Shown: positions 35,158 to 43,701, counted from the stretch's first letter. The stretch: DNA of 64,000 nt from G963665495 sp963667575 (GCA_963667575.2 CAXXHY010000056.1:124001-188000), one strand, 5' to 3'. A program made the numbers and translations. Notes: generated by a model from the letters alone, not told the origin.

Positions 35158-35402
35158 ACAATGTGAATATTTCTGGTCCGAGTGAAACAAGCGTTGCAAT
35201 GGATGCACTTAAACCAGGGCAGCTTGCTGTCGTTACTGAGGTTATACCTGGAGCCTCCAGTAACGACGACGTTGTAATAGGTACTTACAGGAGCGGCATT
35301 TCTGCATTCAGTGTTAAAGATGGTGGAGTGTACAGTAAGGCCTGTGACCTCAAGGTACGCCTGCTTGGTCCTCGTGAAATTGTAACAATCAGCAACGCAT
35401 AA
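35154..35402 (+). CDS. Small repeated-family protein, member 5
   Basis: 82 residues: MDALKPGQLAVVTEVI, DVVIGTYRSGISAFSVKDGGVY, DLKVRLLGPREIVTIS. AAAGGGAAA precedes the ATG. It is separated from members 2-4 by the antirepressor-like gene and leads into the exonuclease gene. Confidence 0.7.
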   Translation: MNNVNISGPSETSVAMDALKPGQLAVVTEVIPGASSNDDVVIGTYRSGISAFSVKDGGVYSKACDLKVRLLGPREIVTISNA

Positions 35403-35417
35403 AAGGGAAACAACGAA

Positions 35418-36224
35418 ATGAAAAAGAAAGCCAAGCGCGTGGCACTGATAGACGGTGACATCCTTGCTTTCCAGGCGGCAACGGTTGCGGAAGTCCCTAC
35501 CCATTGGGGCGGGGGCTTCTGGACCCTGCACGTCGAAGAAGGTCCAGCCAGGATTGCAGTCGAAGAACGTGTTTTGTCGATACAGGAACAGCTTGAAGCT
35601 GATAGCGTCATTGTTGCCCTGACTGATGGGCAGAACTTCCGCAAAGATATCTATCCAAACTACAAAGCCAACCGCAAAGGAAAGCGGTTGCCCATGATCC
35701 TCCCCATTCTCAAACAGCATCTTGCCGAAACCTTTGACACTTTCCAACGGCCACGCCTTGAAGGCGATGACATCCTGGGAATCTTGTCCACGTCCACTGT
35801 GATCGTAAAAGCGAAAGAGCGCGTTATTGCCAGCTTGGACAAAGACATGAAAACCATCCCCGGCCTGTTCTACAACTTCGGTCATCCGGAACTAGGCATA
35901 CAGGAAATCAGCCAGGACACTGCGGACTATTGGCATCTTGTCCAGTCTCTTACGGGAGACACAACAGACGGCTATCCCGGATGCCCCAAGGTGGGGCCAA
36001 AGAAAGCAATTGAGGTTTTGAAGGACCATTACGAATTGCAGGAAGATGAGCAAACGGCTGTCTGCCTCACGTCCGTAAAGGATGCCTGGGGCGCTGTCCT
36101 GACCGCGTACGAAAAACAGGGACTTGGACCTGACGAAGCTTTGACGCAAGCCCGTGTTGCTAGGATTCTGCGCACATCTGATTACAATTTCAAAAAGAAG
36201 GAACCAATTCTATGGAAGGTTTAG
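35418..36224 (+). CDS. 5'-3' exonuclease (T7 gp6-like)
   Basis: 268 residues of the FEN/PIN-like 5' nuclease fold. Metal-binding acidic motifs: LIDGDILAF, DGQNFRKDIYPNYKANR, RLEGDDILGIL, ASLDKDMKTIPG, and the helix-hairpin-helix-like LTGDTTDGYPGCPKVGPKKA. In T7 this enzyme removes RNA primers and supplies nucleotides from host DNA. Strong AAAAGGGAAA site. Its 3' end overlaps the next gene. Confidence 0.92.
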   Translation: MKKKAKRVALIDGDILAFQAATVAEVPTHWGGGFWTLHVEEGPARIAVEERVLSIQEQLEADSVIVALTDGQNFRKDIYPNYKANRKGKRLPMILPILKQHLAETFDTFQRPRLEGDDILGILSTSTVIVKAKERVIASLDKDMKTIPGLFYNFGHPELGIQEISQDTADYWHLVQSLTGDTTDGYPGCPKVGPKKAIEVLKDHYELQEDEQTAVCLTSVKDAWGAVLTAYEKQGLGPDEALTQARVARILRTSDYNFKKKEPILWKV

Positions 36225-36817
36225 CAATCACGATCACAAAGGATTGTAGCAACTGTGGTGACCAGCACGGCAGGGACTGCAAACAGGAAAATATCCCATC
36301 TTGTTGGCTGGCTGATGCGTCCGTGCATGACCGTCTTGCGAAGTTCTTTGACGAACATGCAGAAGCTGCTAGCTTCAAAATAACCCCTATTTACCATGTA
36401 CAAATGCCCGTCCCTGACGAAGCGCACACGCCCTGCAACCCCGTGCCTGATACTCTCAACGGCCAGGGTGTAAAATATGATGACGGCAAGCCCCGCTTTG
36501 ATTTGATCCCGCCTGAGGTAATGTTTGGTATGGCCGAGCTGTACCGCCTTGGCGCAAAAAAATACGCTGACCGCAACTGGGAAAAGGGACTTCTTTTCAT
36601 GCGCACGTTTGCAGCAATGCAGCGTCACGCCTGGGCCTGGGCCATGGGACAGGACTATGCCCCGGATGATGGACAACATCATATGCTTTCGGTCGCGTGG
36701 TGTGCGTTTGTGATCTTCACTTTCTTTATCCGGGGTCAGGATGAACCCCTGGATGACCGCCCGGTAACCCCGGCCCTGCCTGCCGACGCCATTTCTTTCG
36801 CTATCAACAAAAACTAA
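36212..36817 (+). CDS. DUF5664-domain protein (dATP/dGTP diphosphohydrolase N-terminal type)
   Basis: 201 residues. The domain is clear at about residues 87-175: KYDDGKPRFDLIPPEVMFGMAELYRLGAKKYADRNWEKG, then RHAWAWAMGQDYAPDDGQHHMLSVAWCAFVIFTF. The N-terminal part has a Cys-rich stretch (CSNCGDQHGRDCKQENIPSCW) that may bind zinc. Family members are linked to dNTP pyrophosphate hydrolysis. It overlaps the exonuclease by 13 bases and is followed by a MazG-type gene, making a nucleotide-pool module. Confidence 0.75.
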   Translation: MEGLAITITKDCSNCGDQHGRDCKQENIPSCWLADASVHDRLAKFFDEHAEAASFKITPIYHVQMPVPDEAHTPCNPVPDTLNGQGVKYDDGKPRFDLIPPEVMFGMAELYRLGAKKYADRNWEKGLLFMRTFAAMQRHAWAWAMGQDYAPDDGQHHMLSVAWCAFVIFTFFIRGQDEPLDDRPVTPALPADAISFAINKN

Positions 36818-36830
36818 AGGAACAAAGTAC

Positions 36831-37223
36831 ATGCTTGTAGATGAATACTCCGGTTCGTTGCGTCAGTTCATGACTGCATTCGGCCAGCCTGTAGATCGCT
36901 CTTTGTCCGACTTCCCTACCCTGGCCCTCGGCGCTCGATTGATTGCCGAAGAGGCAAAAGAGGTTGATGGGGCTTTTGTCGATTACGCCACTGAAAACAC
37001 CAAGGAAAAAGCGGAACACCTTTTGAAAGAACTGGCTGATCTTGTGTATGTCTGCCACTGGCTTGCCGTGGCTTGCAGTCTCCCTTTGAAAGAGGCTTTC
37101 AAACGTGTCCATGAAAGCAATATGTCAAAACTCGGGGAAGACGGGAAGCCTATCAAACGTGCTGATGGCAAAGTTCTGAAAGGCCCTCACTACCATGAAC
37201 CGGATTTGTCTGATCTTGTATGA
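36831..37223 (+). CDS. MazG-like nucleotide pyrophosphohydrolase
   Basis: 130 residues. The all-alpha NTP-PPase metal pattern is visible as EEAKEVDGAF and KELADLVYV (ExxE ... ExxxD), followed by VHESNMSKLGEDGKPIKRADGKVLKGPHYHEPDL, typical of phage MazG-like proteins. It would hydrolyse (d)NTPs or ppGpp-like alarmones. Its stop overlaps the next gene's start (ATGA). Confidence 0.85.
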   Translation: MLVDEYSGSLRQFMTAFGQPVDRSLSDFPTLALGARLIAEEAKEVDGAFVDYATENTKEKAEHLLKELADLVYVCHWLAVACSLPLKEAFKRVHESNMSKLGEDGKPIKRADGKVLKGPHYHEPDLSDLV

Positions 37224-37828
37224 ACATATGCGTCAAAAAGCTTACTGATATTGAGCTGATGCGTATGGCGTGTGAAATGACGTTTCGAGGAAAATCAAAT
37301 GTTTCACTTTTCAAAATGTACAAGGCTGAACATAGCCCTATACGTACCCAAATATTTTGGGTTGAAATGCTTGATATTCCTACGTTCGCAAGCGTCCATT
37401 TCACACGTCACAAGATTGGCGTTGAGCACTTTGTGTTAACCAACCGTGAAGACCGTGGCGGGGACAAAGACGCAGACAGGAACACGCCAGTTAATCACGG
37501 TATGATTGTGAATGCCCAGGCGCTTATCAACATGTCCCGCGTTCGTCTCTGCAACAAGGCACATGTGAAAGTTCGGGAAATCATGAACAACATACGTGAT
37601 GAAGTTGCGAAAGTAGATCACGACCTAGCAGAACACATGGTCAAAAACTGTATGTACAGGGGAGAATGCCCGGAACTGATCCCTTGTTATGTCCATACAA
37701 AAAAGAAGGAACAAGATGTTATTGACGTATTCTTATCCCGAAGAGTTTACACAACTCATAAACAGATTGCGCGGAAAATACGGCGAAGCCCTTTTAGAAA
37801 TAGACGGAATCGGAGAAACGCAGCTTGA
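37220..37828 (+). CDS. Divergent ThyX-like (flavin-dependent thymidylate synthase-like) protein
   Basis: 202 residues. The segment ASVHFTRHKIGVEHFVLTNRED aligns with the ThyX signature RHR-X7-S, but the third position is Lys and the Ser position is Leu. Later NAQALINMSRVRLCNKAHVKVREIM and MVKNCMYRGECPE follow the ThyX pattern, in which the Arg of SR.RLC and the last region bind dUMP/FAD. Context (MazG, NrdD, NrdG) supports a thymidylate role. The altered signature leaves activity uncertain. It overlaps the start of nrdD by over 100 bases in another frame. Confidence 0.65.
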   Translation: MNICVKKLTDIELMRMACEMTFRGKSNVSLFKMYKAEHSPIRTQIFWVEMLDIPTFASVHFTRHKIGVEHFVLTNREDRGGDKDADRNTPVNHGMIVNAQALINMSRVRLCNKAHVKVREIMNNIRDEVAKVDHDLAEHMVKNCMYRGECPELIPCYVHTKKKEQDVIDVFLSRRVYTTHKQIARKIRRSPFRNRRNRRNAA

Positions 37829-39614
37829 CTTCCATGCAGCATCGAAAAAGTTTTTCAACAACACCGGGGCGGCTGCTGATGTGTCCATCGACAGCAATGC
37901 CAACGTGGTAGACAAAAGCGTAATCAACTACAATTTTGAAATCAACAAGCCGTTGATGCGCTTGAACTCATACTACAACCTGTGGAAATACTTGAAAGAG
38001 GCATACAGTGAATACGACGCCAACCAGATCCTTGAAACACAAATTGCTGGTGAGATATACATCAATGATTCGTGGGACATTGGCCGTCCGTACTGCTTCA
38101 ATTTTTCCACCTATGACATTGCGTTGGGCGGTCTGCCTATGGGTGATCGGGTTAAACCTGTACCGCCTAAGTCCTTGTATGCGTTCGTGCGACAGGTTGA
38201 GCAGTTCACCGTCTACGCTGCAAACTCCACACTTGGAGCCACCGGGCTTGCTGATCTGCTTATCGTGATCACCTGTTATGTCCAGAAAATGAGGCAACAG
38301 GATGGAACGTGGAAAGATGGACATTACACTTTCAAGAATGCCCGTGAAGCGGTGGCATACGTCCATGAAGTCCTGGCATCCTTGATTTACACACTCAACT
38401 GGCAGTTCCGGGGAAATCAGTCTCCATTCACGAATGTGAGTATATATGATCATTTCTTTCTTGAAGAACTGGTGGATGACTACAAGCTTGACGGTGTTTC
38501 CCCAGGAGTTTGGCTTGTTGAGATGGTTCAAGAAATCTTTCTTGACGTGATGAACGAGGAACTTGAAAGAGCGCCATTAACATTCCCGGTTGTGACTGCC
38601 TGTTTTTCCGTGGATGGAGAGAACAATATTCAAGATGAACACTTTGCCCACTTGATCGCAGAACAAAATGCAAAGTTCGGTTTCATCAATATGTATTGTG
38701 GTTCCACTTCCACGCTTTCAAGCTGCTGCCGTCTGCGTTCCGAACGTACCAGTGAATACTTCAATTCGTTTGGTGCGGGTTCGTCAAAGATTGGCTCGCT
38801 TGGTGTTGTAACGTTGAATCTCCCGCGTCTTGCCATGAATGCAGAAGGGAACTTTCAAACGTTCTTGGATGACATTGAAGGTAACGTATGTATTGCCGCT
38901 GACATCAACGATGCAAAGCGGCGGTTCCTGGCAAAACGGATTGAAGACGGCGTTCTCCCTTTGTACTCGCTGGGTTTCATGGACCTTAAACAACAGTACA
39001 GTACATGCGGTATCACTGGATTGTACGAAGCCCTTGAAATCCTTGGGCTTGATATATGCACCGTTGGAGGAAAAAATGCCTGTCTGAAAATCATTGAAAC
39101 AATCAACAAGACGAACGCTTTTTGTGAAAGGAAGTTCAAGGCCCCCCACAACTGCGAACAGGTTCCGGGTGAAACAAGCTGTATCAAGCTGGCAGAAAAA
39201 GACCGTCTGCTGGGCTTCAATGACAAGTATGAGCTGTATTCAAACCAGTTCATCCCCCTGACTGCAAAAGCCGATATGCTTGACCGGATTGAATTACAAG
39301 GCGCTTTTGATGCCCAGTTCACCGGGGGAGCAATCTGTCATGTCAACGTTGCCGAGCGTATTGAAGAACCTGCCCAGATTGTTGAACTGATCAAGACTTG
39401 TGCAAAGAAAGGTGTTGTCTATTGGGCGATCAATTACAAGCTCCACATGTGCGAACGCGGTCACATGACAGTGGGAGCTGATGGCACAATTTGCCCCACC
39501 TGTGGCGCTCCCATTGTTGACACATTCACCCGTGTTGTGGGCTTTCTGACAAACACAAAGAACTGGCACCGCGTACGCCGTGAAACCGATTGGCCTAACC
39601 GCCAGTTTTATTAA
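37716..39614 (+). CDS. nrdD: Anaerobic (class III) ribonucleoside-triphosphate reductase
   Basis: 632 residues. Reduces ribonucleotides to deoxyribonucleotides without oxygen, using a glycyl radical. Visible: active-site Cys candidates in RPYCFNFS and MYCGSTSTLSSCC; a C-terminal metal site (CERGH ... CPTCG); and the glycyl-radical loop FTRVVGFLTNTKNW near the C-terminus. The start at 37716 has AAGGA upstream and removes a spurious extension. It is followed within the same unit by a small membrane protein and the activase nrdG. This fits an obligate-anaerobe host and is rare for a T7-like phage. Confidence 0.93.
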   Translation: MLLTYSYPEEFTQLINRLRGKYGEALLEIDGIGETQLDFHAASKKFFNNTGAAADVSIDSNANVVDKSVINYNFEINKPLMRLNSYYNLWKYLKEAYSEYDANQILETQIAGEIYINDSWDIGRPYCFNFSTYDIALGGLPMGDRVKPVPPKSLYAFVRQVEQFTVYAANSTLGATGLADLLIVITCYVQKMRQQDGTWKDGHYTFKNAREAVAYVHEVLASLIYTLNWQFRGNQSPFTNVSIYDHFFLEELVDDYKLDGVSPGVWLVEMVQEIFLDVMNEELERAPLTFPVVTACFSVDGENNIQDEHFAHLIAEQNAKFGFINMYCGSTSTLSSCCRLRSERTSEYFNSFGAGSSKIGSLGVVTLNLPRLAMNAEGNFQTFLDDIEGNVCIAADINDAKRRFLAKRIEDGVLPLYSLGFMDLKQQYSTCGITGLYEALEILGLDICTVGGKNACLKIIETINKTNAFCERKFKAPHNCEQVPGETSCIKLAEKDRLLGFNDKYELYSNQFIPLTAKADMLDRIELQGAFDAQFTGGAICHVNVAERIEEPAQIVELIKTCAKKGVVYWAINYKLHMCERGHMTVGADGTICPTCGAPIVDTFTRVVGFLTNTKNWHRVRRETDWPNRQFY

Positions 39615-39623
39615 GGAGAAAAC

Positions 39624-39836
39624 ATGTTTACAAACTTGATGTTAAAAGTTCCCATGCGTTTGCGTGGTATCGCTGCTCTGATTATGCTTGTTCCCCTTTC
39701 CGTGCTTCTGGTCTTTGAAGTGGCATTTAACACTGTCCTTGATGCAATCCGTGATTTCTTTCATGCTGGTGATTGGGAAACGCTTAGCGAGAGTTACACA
39801 CTTGCATGGAAAGCCTCCCGTTACGGCAAGGTGTAA
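39624..39836 (+). CDS. Small membrane protein between nrdD and nrdG
   Basis: 70 residues with one or two hydrophobic helices (GIAALIMLVPLSVLLVFEVAFNTVL) and an amphipathic end. AAGGAG precedes the ATG; the stop overlaps the nrdG start (TAATG). No family recognised. Tight packing suggests co-expression with the reductase. Confidence 0.65.
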   Translation: MFTNLMLKVPMRLRGIAALIMLVPLSVLLVFEVAFNTVLDAIRDFFHAGDWETLSESYTLAWKASRYGKV

Positions 39837-40282
39837 TGCGTGTACTTGCTACAGAGTACAGTCTTTCCCACAAAGCCCTTGAAATATATCTGTCCGGTTG
39901 TAATCCCCCGCATTGCCCAGGTTGCCACAATCCCGAAACATGGGATTTTAACCAGGGAACACCGTATCAAGCTGCCCTTCCTCGAATCTTACAGAAGATT
40001 GAAAGCTTCCACACGCTGATCGAAAACGTGTGGATACTTGGTGGTGAACCGTTGGACCAGGACCATAAAGCCTTGGAGTGTTTTCTTTCGGCATTCCAGG
40101 GCTTGCGGCCCATCTGGTTGTTCACGAGGAGGGAGCTTGCAGACATCCCGGAAGATGTATTGACTTTGTGTTCTTATGTAAAAACAGGACGTTATAATCA
40201 AGAGAACCAGGCAAAGGCTTTTGAAATGTATGGTGTTGCGCTGGCGTCGTTAAACCAGCAAATACATTCATTAAACAATTAA
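39836..40282 (+). CDS. nrdG: Anaerobic ribonucleotide reductase activase
   Basis: 148 residues. Radical SAM protein that generates the glycyl radical on NrdD. The cluster motif reads CNPPHCPGC (CX4CX2C rather than CX3CX2C), a form I recall from some NrdG-type proteins; then GGEPLDQD and VKTGRYNQE. The ATG at 39836 overlaps the previous stop, and promoter 6 overlaps its own stop codon. Confidence 0.88.
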   Translation: MRVLATEYSLSHKALEIYLSGCNPPHCPGCHNPETWDFNQGTPYQAALPRILQKIESFHTLIENVWILGGEPLDQDHKALECFLSAFQGLRPIWLFTRRELADIPEDVLTLCSYVKTGRYNQENQAKAFEMYGVALASLNQQIHSLNN

Positions 40283-40300
40283 CCCCCACTTGTAGCGTAA
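40277..40300 (+). promoter_or_regulatory. Phage RNA polymerase promoter 6
   Basis: AATTAACCCCCACTTGTAGC, +1 near 40294. The nrdG stop codon lies inside it. It opens the structural (late) block. Confidence 0.75.
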
Positions 40301-40304
40301 ATAT

Positions 40305-40514
40305 ATGCAAAACAACAACGCACGTTTACCGTATCTTGATGCGGAACTGATCCAAGCACTTGAAAAACGCTTTCCTCCAAGATGCCCGAAACCTTCCGAC
40401 ACAGAACGGGAAATCTGGATGTATGTTGGAAAGCGTATGATGATTGAATTTTTGATTGAACAATACAACCAGCAGCAAGAAACCTATTTCGAAAAGGAGG
40501 CCCCTATTGTGTAG
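40305..40514 (+). CDS. Small late-region protein
   Basis: 69 residues, helical, no membrane segment (LDAELIQALEKRFPPRCPKPSDTEREIWMYVGKRMMIEFLIEQYNQQQ). Position matches the T7 gene 6.5-7 interval. The AAAAGGAGG site near its end serves the next gene. Function unknown. Confidence 0.65.
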   Translation: MQNNNARLPYLDAELIQALEKRFPPRCPKPSDTEREIWMYVGKRMMIEFLIEQYNQQQETYFEKEAPIV

Positions 40515-40734
40515 TAGTCCCAAAACGCCAGAAGTGCAGACGTATGAAGTCGAAGAGCCAGACCCGGCCCCGGCACCTGCGGAGGAAGTTGCACAAGCAC
40601 CTGTAACGCAGGAAGGCGCAGGACGCACAGCGGCAAACAGTTCTGTCAACACAAAGAAACGTGGAACTAAAGCCTTGCGTATTGATTTGAATGTTGCGAA
40701 CCCTGCCCAGAGCTTGAACATTCCGCAAGGATAA
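40507..40734 (+). CDS. gp7.3-like tail/assembly protein, TTG start
   Basis: 75 residues starting at TTG 40507, seven bases after AAAAGGAGG, inside the end of the previous gene. Sequence MCSSPKTPEVQTYEVEEPDP, a Pro/Ala-rich middle, then TKKRGTKALRIDLNVANPAQ and SLNIPQG. T7 gp7.3 has the same plan (low-complexity middle, basic KKSL end, final NI). It sits directly upstream of the portal gene, as in T7. Confidence 0.7.
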   Translation: MCSSPKTPEVQTYEVEEPDPAPAPAEEVAQAPVTQEGAGRTAANSSVNTKKRGTKALRIDLNVANPAQSLNIPQG

Positions 40735-40743
40735 AGGAGGCAC

Positions 40744-42306
40744 ATGTCCGCGTCTGGAACAGCCGCAGGACGATACCAGAAATTACAGACAGGTCGTGAA
40801 ATATTCCTTCAAAGAGCGCGTGAATGCGCTAAAGTAACAATCCCTAGTCTTTTCCCTCCAGACGGACACACAGCAACGACAAAGCTGCCAACACCGTACC
40901 AAGCAATAGGAGCACGCGGTGTAAACAATCAGGCAAGCAAGTTGCTGATTACCCTTCTCCCTCCAAATAGCCCATGCTTTCGTCTTAAAGTTGATGAAGC
41001 AATTTTGAACGCTGACGACGCGGACGACGACTTGAAAACAGAAGTTGAAAAAGCGCTGTCCAAAGAAGAACAAATAATCATGGATGATATTGAATCGTCT
41101 GCTGATAGGGTCGGAGTGTTCGAGGCGTTGAAGCATCTCATTGTGGGCGGCAACGTCTTGCTCCACGATGGTACTGAAGCAATGCGCATTTTCCATCTGG
41201 ACCGCTTTGTCTGCCGTCGTGATCCAATGGGGAACCCGCTTGAAATTGTTGTGCATGAAACAGTTGCGCTTGATGCTTTGCCGCCAGCTTTCGCCAAACG
41301 ACTGAAACGTAAGGCAAAGAAGGAGGGAGATAACGAGGGAAGCGAAAAGCCGCTTGATCTGTATACGCATGTGGAAAGGAAGGCAAACAAGTGGACGGTA
41401 TACCAAGAGTGTTCTGGTGATAAGATCCCTGGAACCTATGGCACGTACCCGCTTGACGCTTGCCCCTGGATGCCCTTGCGTATGATCAAGGTGGACGGCG
41501 AAGACTACGGAAGAAGTTACGTTGAAGAGTATCTTGGTGACCTGAAAAGCTTAGAGGCACTGATGCAAGCCATTATTGAAGGGTCGGCAGCAGCGGCAAA
41601 GCTTTTGATTCTGGTAGATCCAAACGGCACAACCCGAGCCAAAACCATTGAAACAGCCCCAAATGGAGCAGTACGCGAAGGAAACGCGAACGATATTTCT
41701 GTATTGCAGATTGAAAAGTTTGCGGACTTTCGGATTGCGTACCAAACAATTGAAACTCTAACAGAACGCCTATCATACGCTTTTCTGCTTAATTCGAGCG
41801 TACAGCGTCAAGCCGAGCGCGTAACAGCGGAAGAAGTGCGCTACATGGCGGGCGAGCTGGAAGACGCACTTGGCGGTATTTATTCAATGCTGACAGTCGA
41901 ATTTCAGTTGCCATACGTTCGCCGCAAAATGCTGAAGCTGGAGAAGTTAGGCAAACTCCCTGCCCTTCCTAAAGGCATCGTAAAGCCCACAATCGTAACA
42001 GGCCTTGAAGCCCTTGGGCGTGATCATGATCGAAACAAGCTTGTCTCTTTCATTTCAACCCTTGTGCAGATCGTTGGCCCTGAAGTGGTCAAAACATATT
42101 TGAATGTTGACGACCTGATACAGCGGCTTGCCACTTCCAACGGCATCACAACCAAAGGCTTGATCAAATCCACGGAAGAGATCCAACAAGCGCAGCAGCA
42201 AGACCAAATGCAACAAATGATGCAGCAGCTTGGCCCCGAAGCGTTGCGCTCTTTCACACAATTACAACAACAAGGGGGACAACCTCAAGCCCCCGCTACG
42301 GAGTAA
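40744..42306 (+). CDS. Portal (head-tail connector) protein, T7 gp8-like
   Basis: 520 residues (T7: 536). The family opening AGRYQKLQTGREIFLQRARECAKVTIPSLFPPDG, the KLPTPYQAIGARGVNNQASKLLITLLPPNSPCF block and a Gln-rich end (QQAQQQDQMQQMMQQLGPEA) are diagnostic. Twelve copies would form the DNA entry ring. AAAGGAGG precedes the ATG. Confidence 0.95.
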   Translation: MSASGTAAGRYQKLQTGREIFLQRARECAKVTIPSLFPPDGHTATTKLPTPYQAIGARGVNNQASKLLITLLPPNSPCFRLKVDEAILNADDADDDLKTEVEKALSKEEQIIMDDIESSADRVGVFEALKHLIVGGNVLLHDGTEAMRIFHLDRFVCRRDPMGNPLEIVVHETVALDALPPAFAKRLKRKAKKEGDNEGSEKPLDLYTHVERKANKWTVYQECSGDKIPGTYGTYPLDACPWMPLRMIKVDGEDYGRSYVEEYLGDLKSLEALMQAIIEGSAAAAKLLILVDPNGTTRAKTIETAPNGAVREGNANDISVLQIEKFADFRIAYQTIETLTERLSYAFLLNSSVQRQAERVTAEEVRYMAGELEDALGGIYSMLTVEFQLPYVRRKMLKLEKLGKLPALPKGIVKPTIVTGLEALGRDHDRNKLVSFISTLVQIVGPEVVKTYLNVDDLIQRLATSNGITTKGLIKSTEEIQQAQQQDQMQQMMQQLGPEALRSFTQLQQQGGQPQAPATE

Positions 42307-42309
42307 AAC

Positions 42310-42423
42310 ATGGCGAAAAAACCCGATGCAACTACTGTAACGAATCCCGGCACCGCATCCCCTGGCGAGAAGAAAGAAAAAATCTCCACCCTTCCCGGCG
42401 GCATTGACCGCGTTGACCGCTAA
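42310..42423 (+). CDS. Small protein between portal and scaffold (37 residues)
   Basis: ATG 42310 follows the portal stop with GGAG upstream and ends at TAA 42421-42423. Sequence MAKKPDATTVTNPGTASPGE, then a basic KKEKIS and TLPGGIDRVDR. Position and ribosome-binding site support a real gene; function unknown. Confidence 0.55.
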   Translation: MAKKPDATTVTNPGTASPGEKKEKISTLPGGIDRVDR

Positions 42424-42442
42424 GTGCAGGAGGTAAAGCGAA

Positions 42443-43285
42443 ATGCCTGACGCGCCCACCGCACAGCCAACAGCCGAAAATCCTTATCAGGTCGAAGTAC
42501 CTGCAAGCGAAACCGGACCCGGCCTTGATCTCCAGCCGGAAAAAGAAGGCCAGGACCAGGGAGCAGACCACCTGTATGCGGGCAAGTTCAAAACGCCCGA
42601 AGACATGGAAAAAGCTTACAAGGAGCTTCAAAGCCGTTTCGGCAAATTGAACCAGAAGCCCGAAGACGCCGAAGACAAGGCACCGGAACAGGAAAAACCC
42701 GAAGACAAAAAGACGGAAGAAAACGTTTCCCCTGCATACAAGCAGGTTGGTGACGTGCTTTCGAAATCCGGGATCGACATTACCAAGCTTTCCGCAGAAT
42801 TCGACGCAGACGGTAAGCTATCCGATGCGAGTTATGCCGCACTGGCAAAAGCTGGCTATGGCAGGGAGATGGTTGATCAGACTATTTCCTCGATGCTTGG
42901 TGCCACCGCTTCCCAAACCGTCATCGCAGAGGCCCAGATTGCAGAGGTGACGGCTTCCGTAGGTGGTAACGAAGGTTATGGAAAACTCATGAAATGGGCA
43001 TCCACAAACCTGACGCCTACGGAACAGAAGCGTTACAACGCCGTCATGGAAAAAGGCGATTTGGACACAATCAAATTGACCGTTGCAGGATTGAAGGCCC
43101 GCTATGATGCCACCTATGGCGTTGACCCGGCGCTTATCGGCGGACACAGCCAAGGCGCACCGGACAAGGACGTCTTCATGTCTACGGATCAGGTTGTGCG
43201 TGCAATGGCAGATCCGCGCTATGGAAAAGACACCGCCTATACAAAGGAGGTTGAGCAGAAGCTTGGTAGGTCCAACGTATTTTAA
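42443..43285 (+). CDS. Capsid assembly scaffolding protein, T7 gp9-like
   Basis: 280 residues. Acidic, Glu/Lys/Pro-rich N-terminal half typical of scaffolds, and a C-terminal helix-rich end STDQVVRAMADPRYGKDTAYTKEVEQKLGRS that matches gp9 proteins and binds the capsid protein. CAGGAGG lies upstream. Followed by the holin-like gene instead of directly by the capsid. Confidence 0.9.
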   Translation: MPDAPTAQPTAENPYQVEVPASETGPGLDLQPEKEGQDQGADHLYAGKFKTPEDMEKAYKELQSRFGKLNQKPEDAEDKAPEQEKPEDKKTEENVSPAYKQVGDVLSKSGIDITKLSAEFDADGKLSDASYAALAKAGYGREMVDQTISSMLGATASQTVIAEAQIAEVTASVGGNEGYGKLMKWASTNLTPTEQKRYNAVMEKGDLDTIKLTVAGLKARYDATYGVDPALIGGHSQGAPDKDVFMSTDQVVRAMADPRYGKDTAYTKEVEQKLGRSNVF

Positions 43286-43299
43286 AGGCACGGTGAAAA

Positions 43300-43701
43300 A
43301 TGTTCTCTGAATTTTTTACCCCTATTGTGGATCTTATTGCGTCCCCGTTGAAGGGTTGGGTGCAACGCAAAAAGGTGCAAACTGAAACCAAACTTGAAAT
43401 TGAAAAGTTGAATGCAGAAGCCGCAATTGAGCGGGCAAAGAACGCACAAGCCGCTGAAAACGATTGGGATAATATAGCCCAGCAACAGCGCCAATATTCG
43501 TGGGTCGATGAAGCATGGACCGCAGCAACGCTTTTGATGCTTGGCGGTTGCTTCTTCCCACACCTCCAGCCGTACATGGCGAAAGGCTTTGAAGTGCTTC
43601 ACAGTGCCCCATGGTGGCTTGAATTGTCTATTGTAGGCCAAATAGCGGCAGCTTTCGGCTTACGTTGGTTGTTCAAAGACTTTCTAGGTAGATTCAAATA
43701 A
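43300..43701 (+). CDS. Holin-like membrane protein between scaffold and capsid
   Basis: 133 residues. N-terminal amphipathic/coiled part rich in Lys/Glu/Ala (QRKKVQTETKLEIEKLNAEAAIERAKNAQAA), then WVDEAWTAATLLMLGGCFFPHL and LELSIVGQIAAAFGLRWL as two membrane segments. The shape resembles three-segment holins (GTA_holin_3TM-like), a visual match. In T7 no gene lies here; it would be a late lysis or membrane protein. Confidence 0.55.
   Translation: MFSEFFTPIVDLIASPLKGWVQRKKVQTETKLEIEKLNAEAAIERAKNAQAAENDWDNIAQQQRQYSWVDEAWTAATLLMLGGCFFPHLQPYMAKGFEVLHSAPWWLELSIVGQIAAAFGLRWLFKDFLGRFK

Noticed and set aside
36212..37223. 2-aminoadenine (Z-genome) synthesis system
   Set aside because: DUF5664 and MazG-like genes are present, but no PurZ-like adenylosuccinate synthetase is encoded, so there is no basis for modified-base DNA.
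37716..39614. Defective metal site in NrdD because the first CxxC reads CERG
   Set aside because: The following His (CERGH) and CPTCG give four possible ligands, and I recall similar CxxGH forms in other NrdD proteins, so it is not clear damage.
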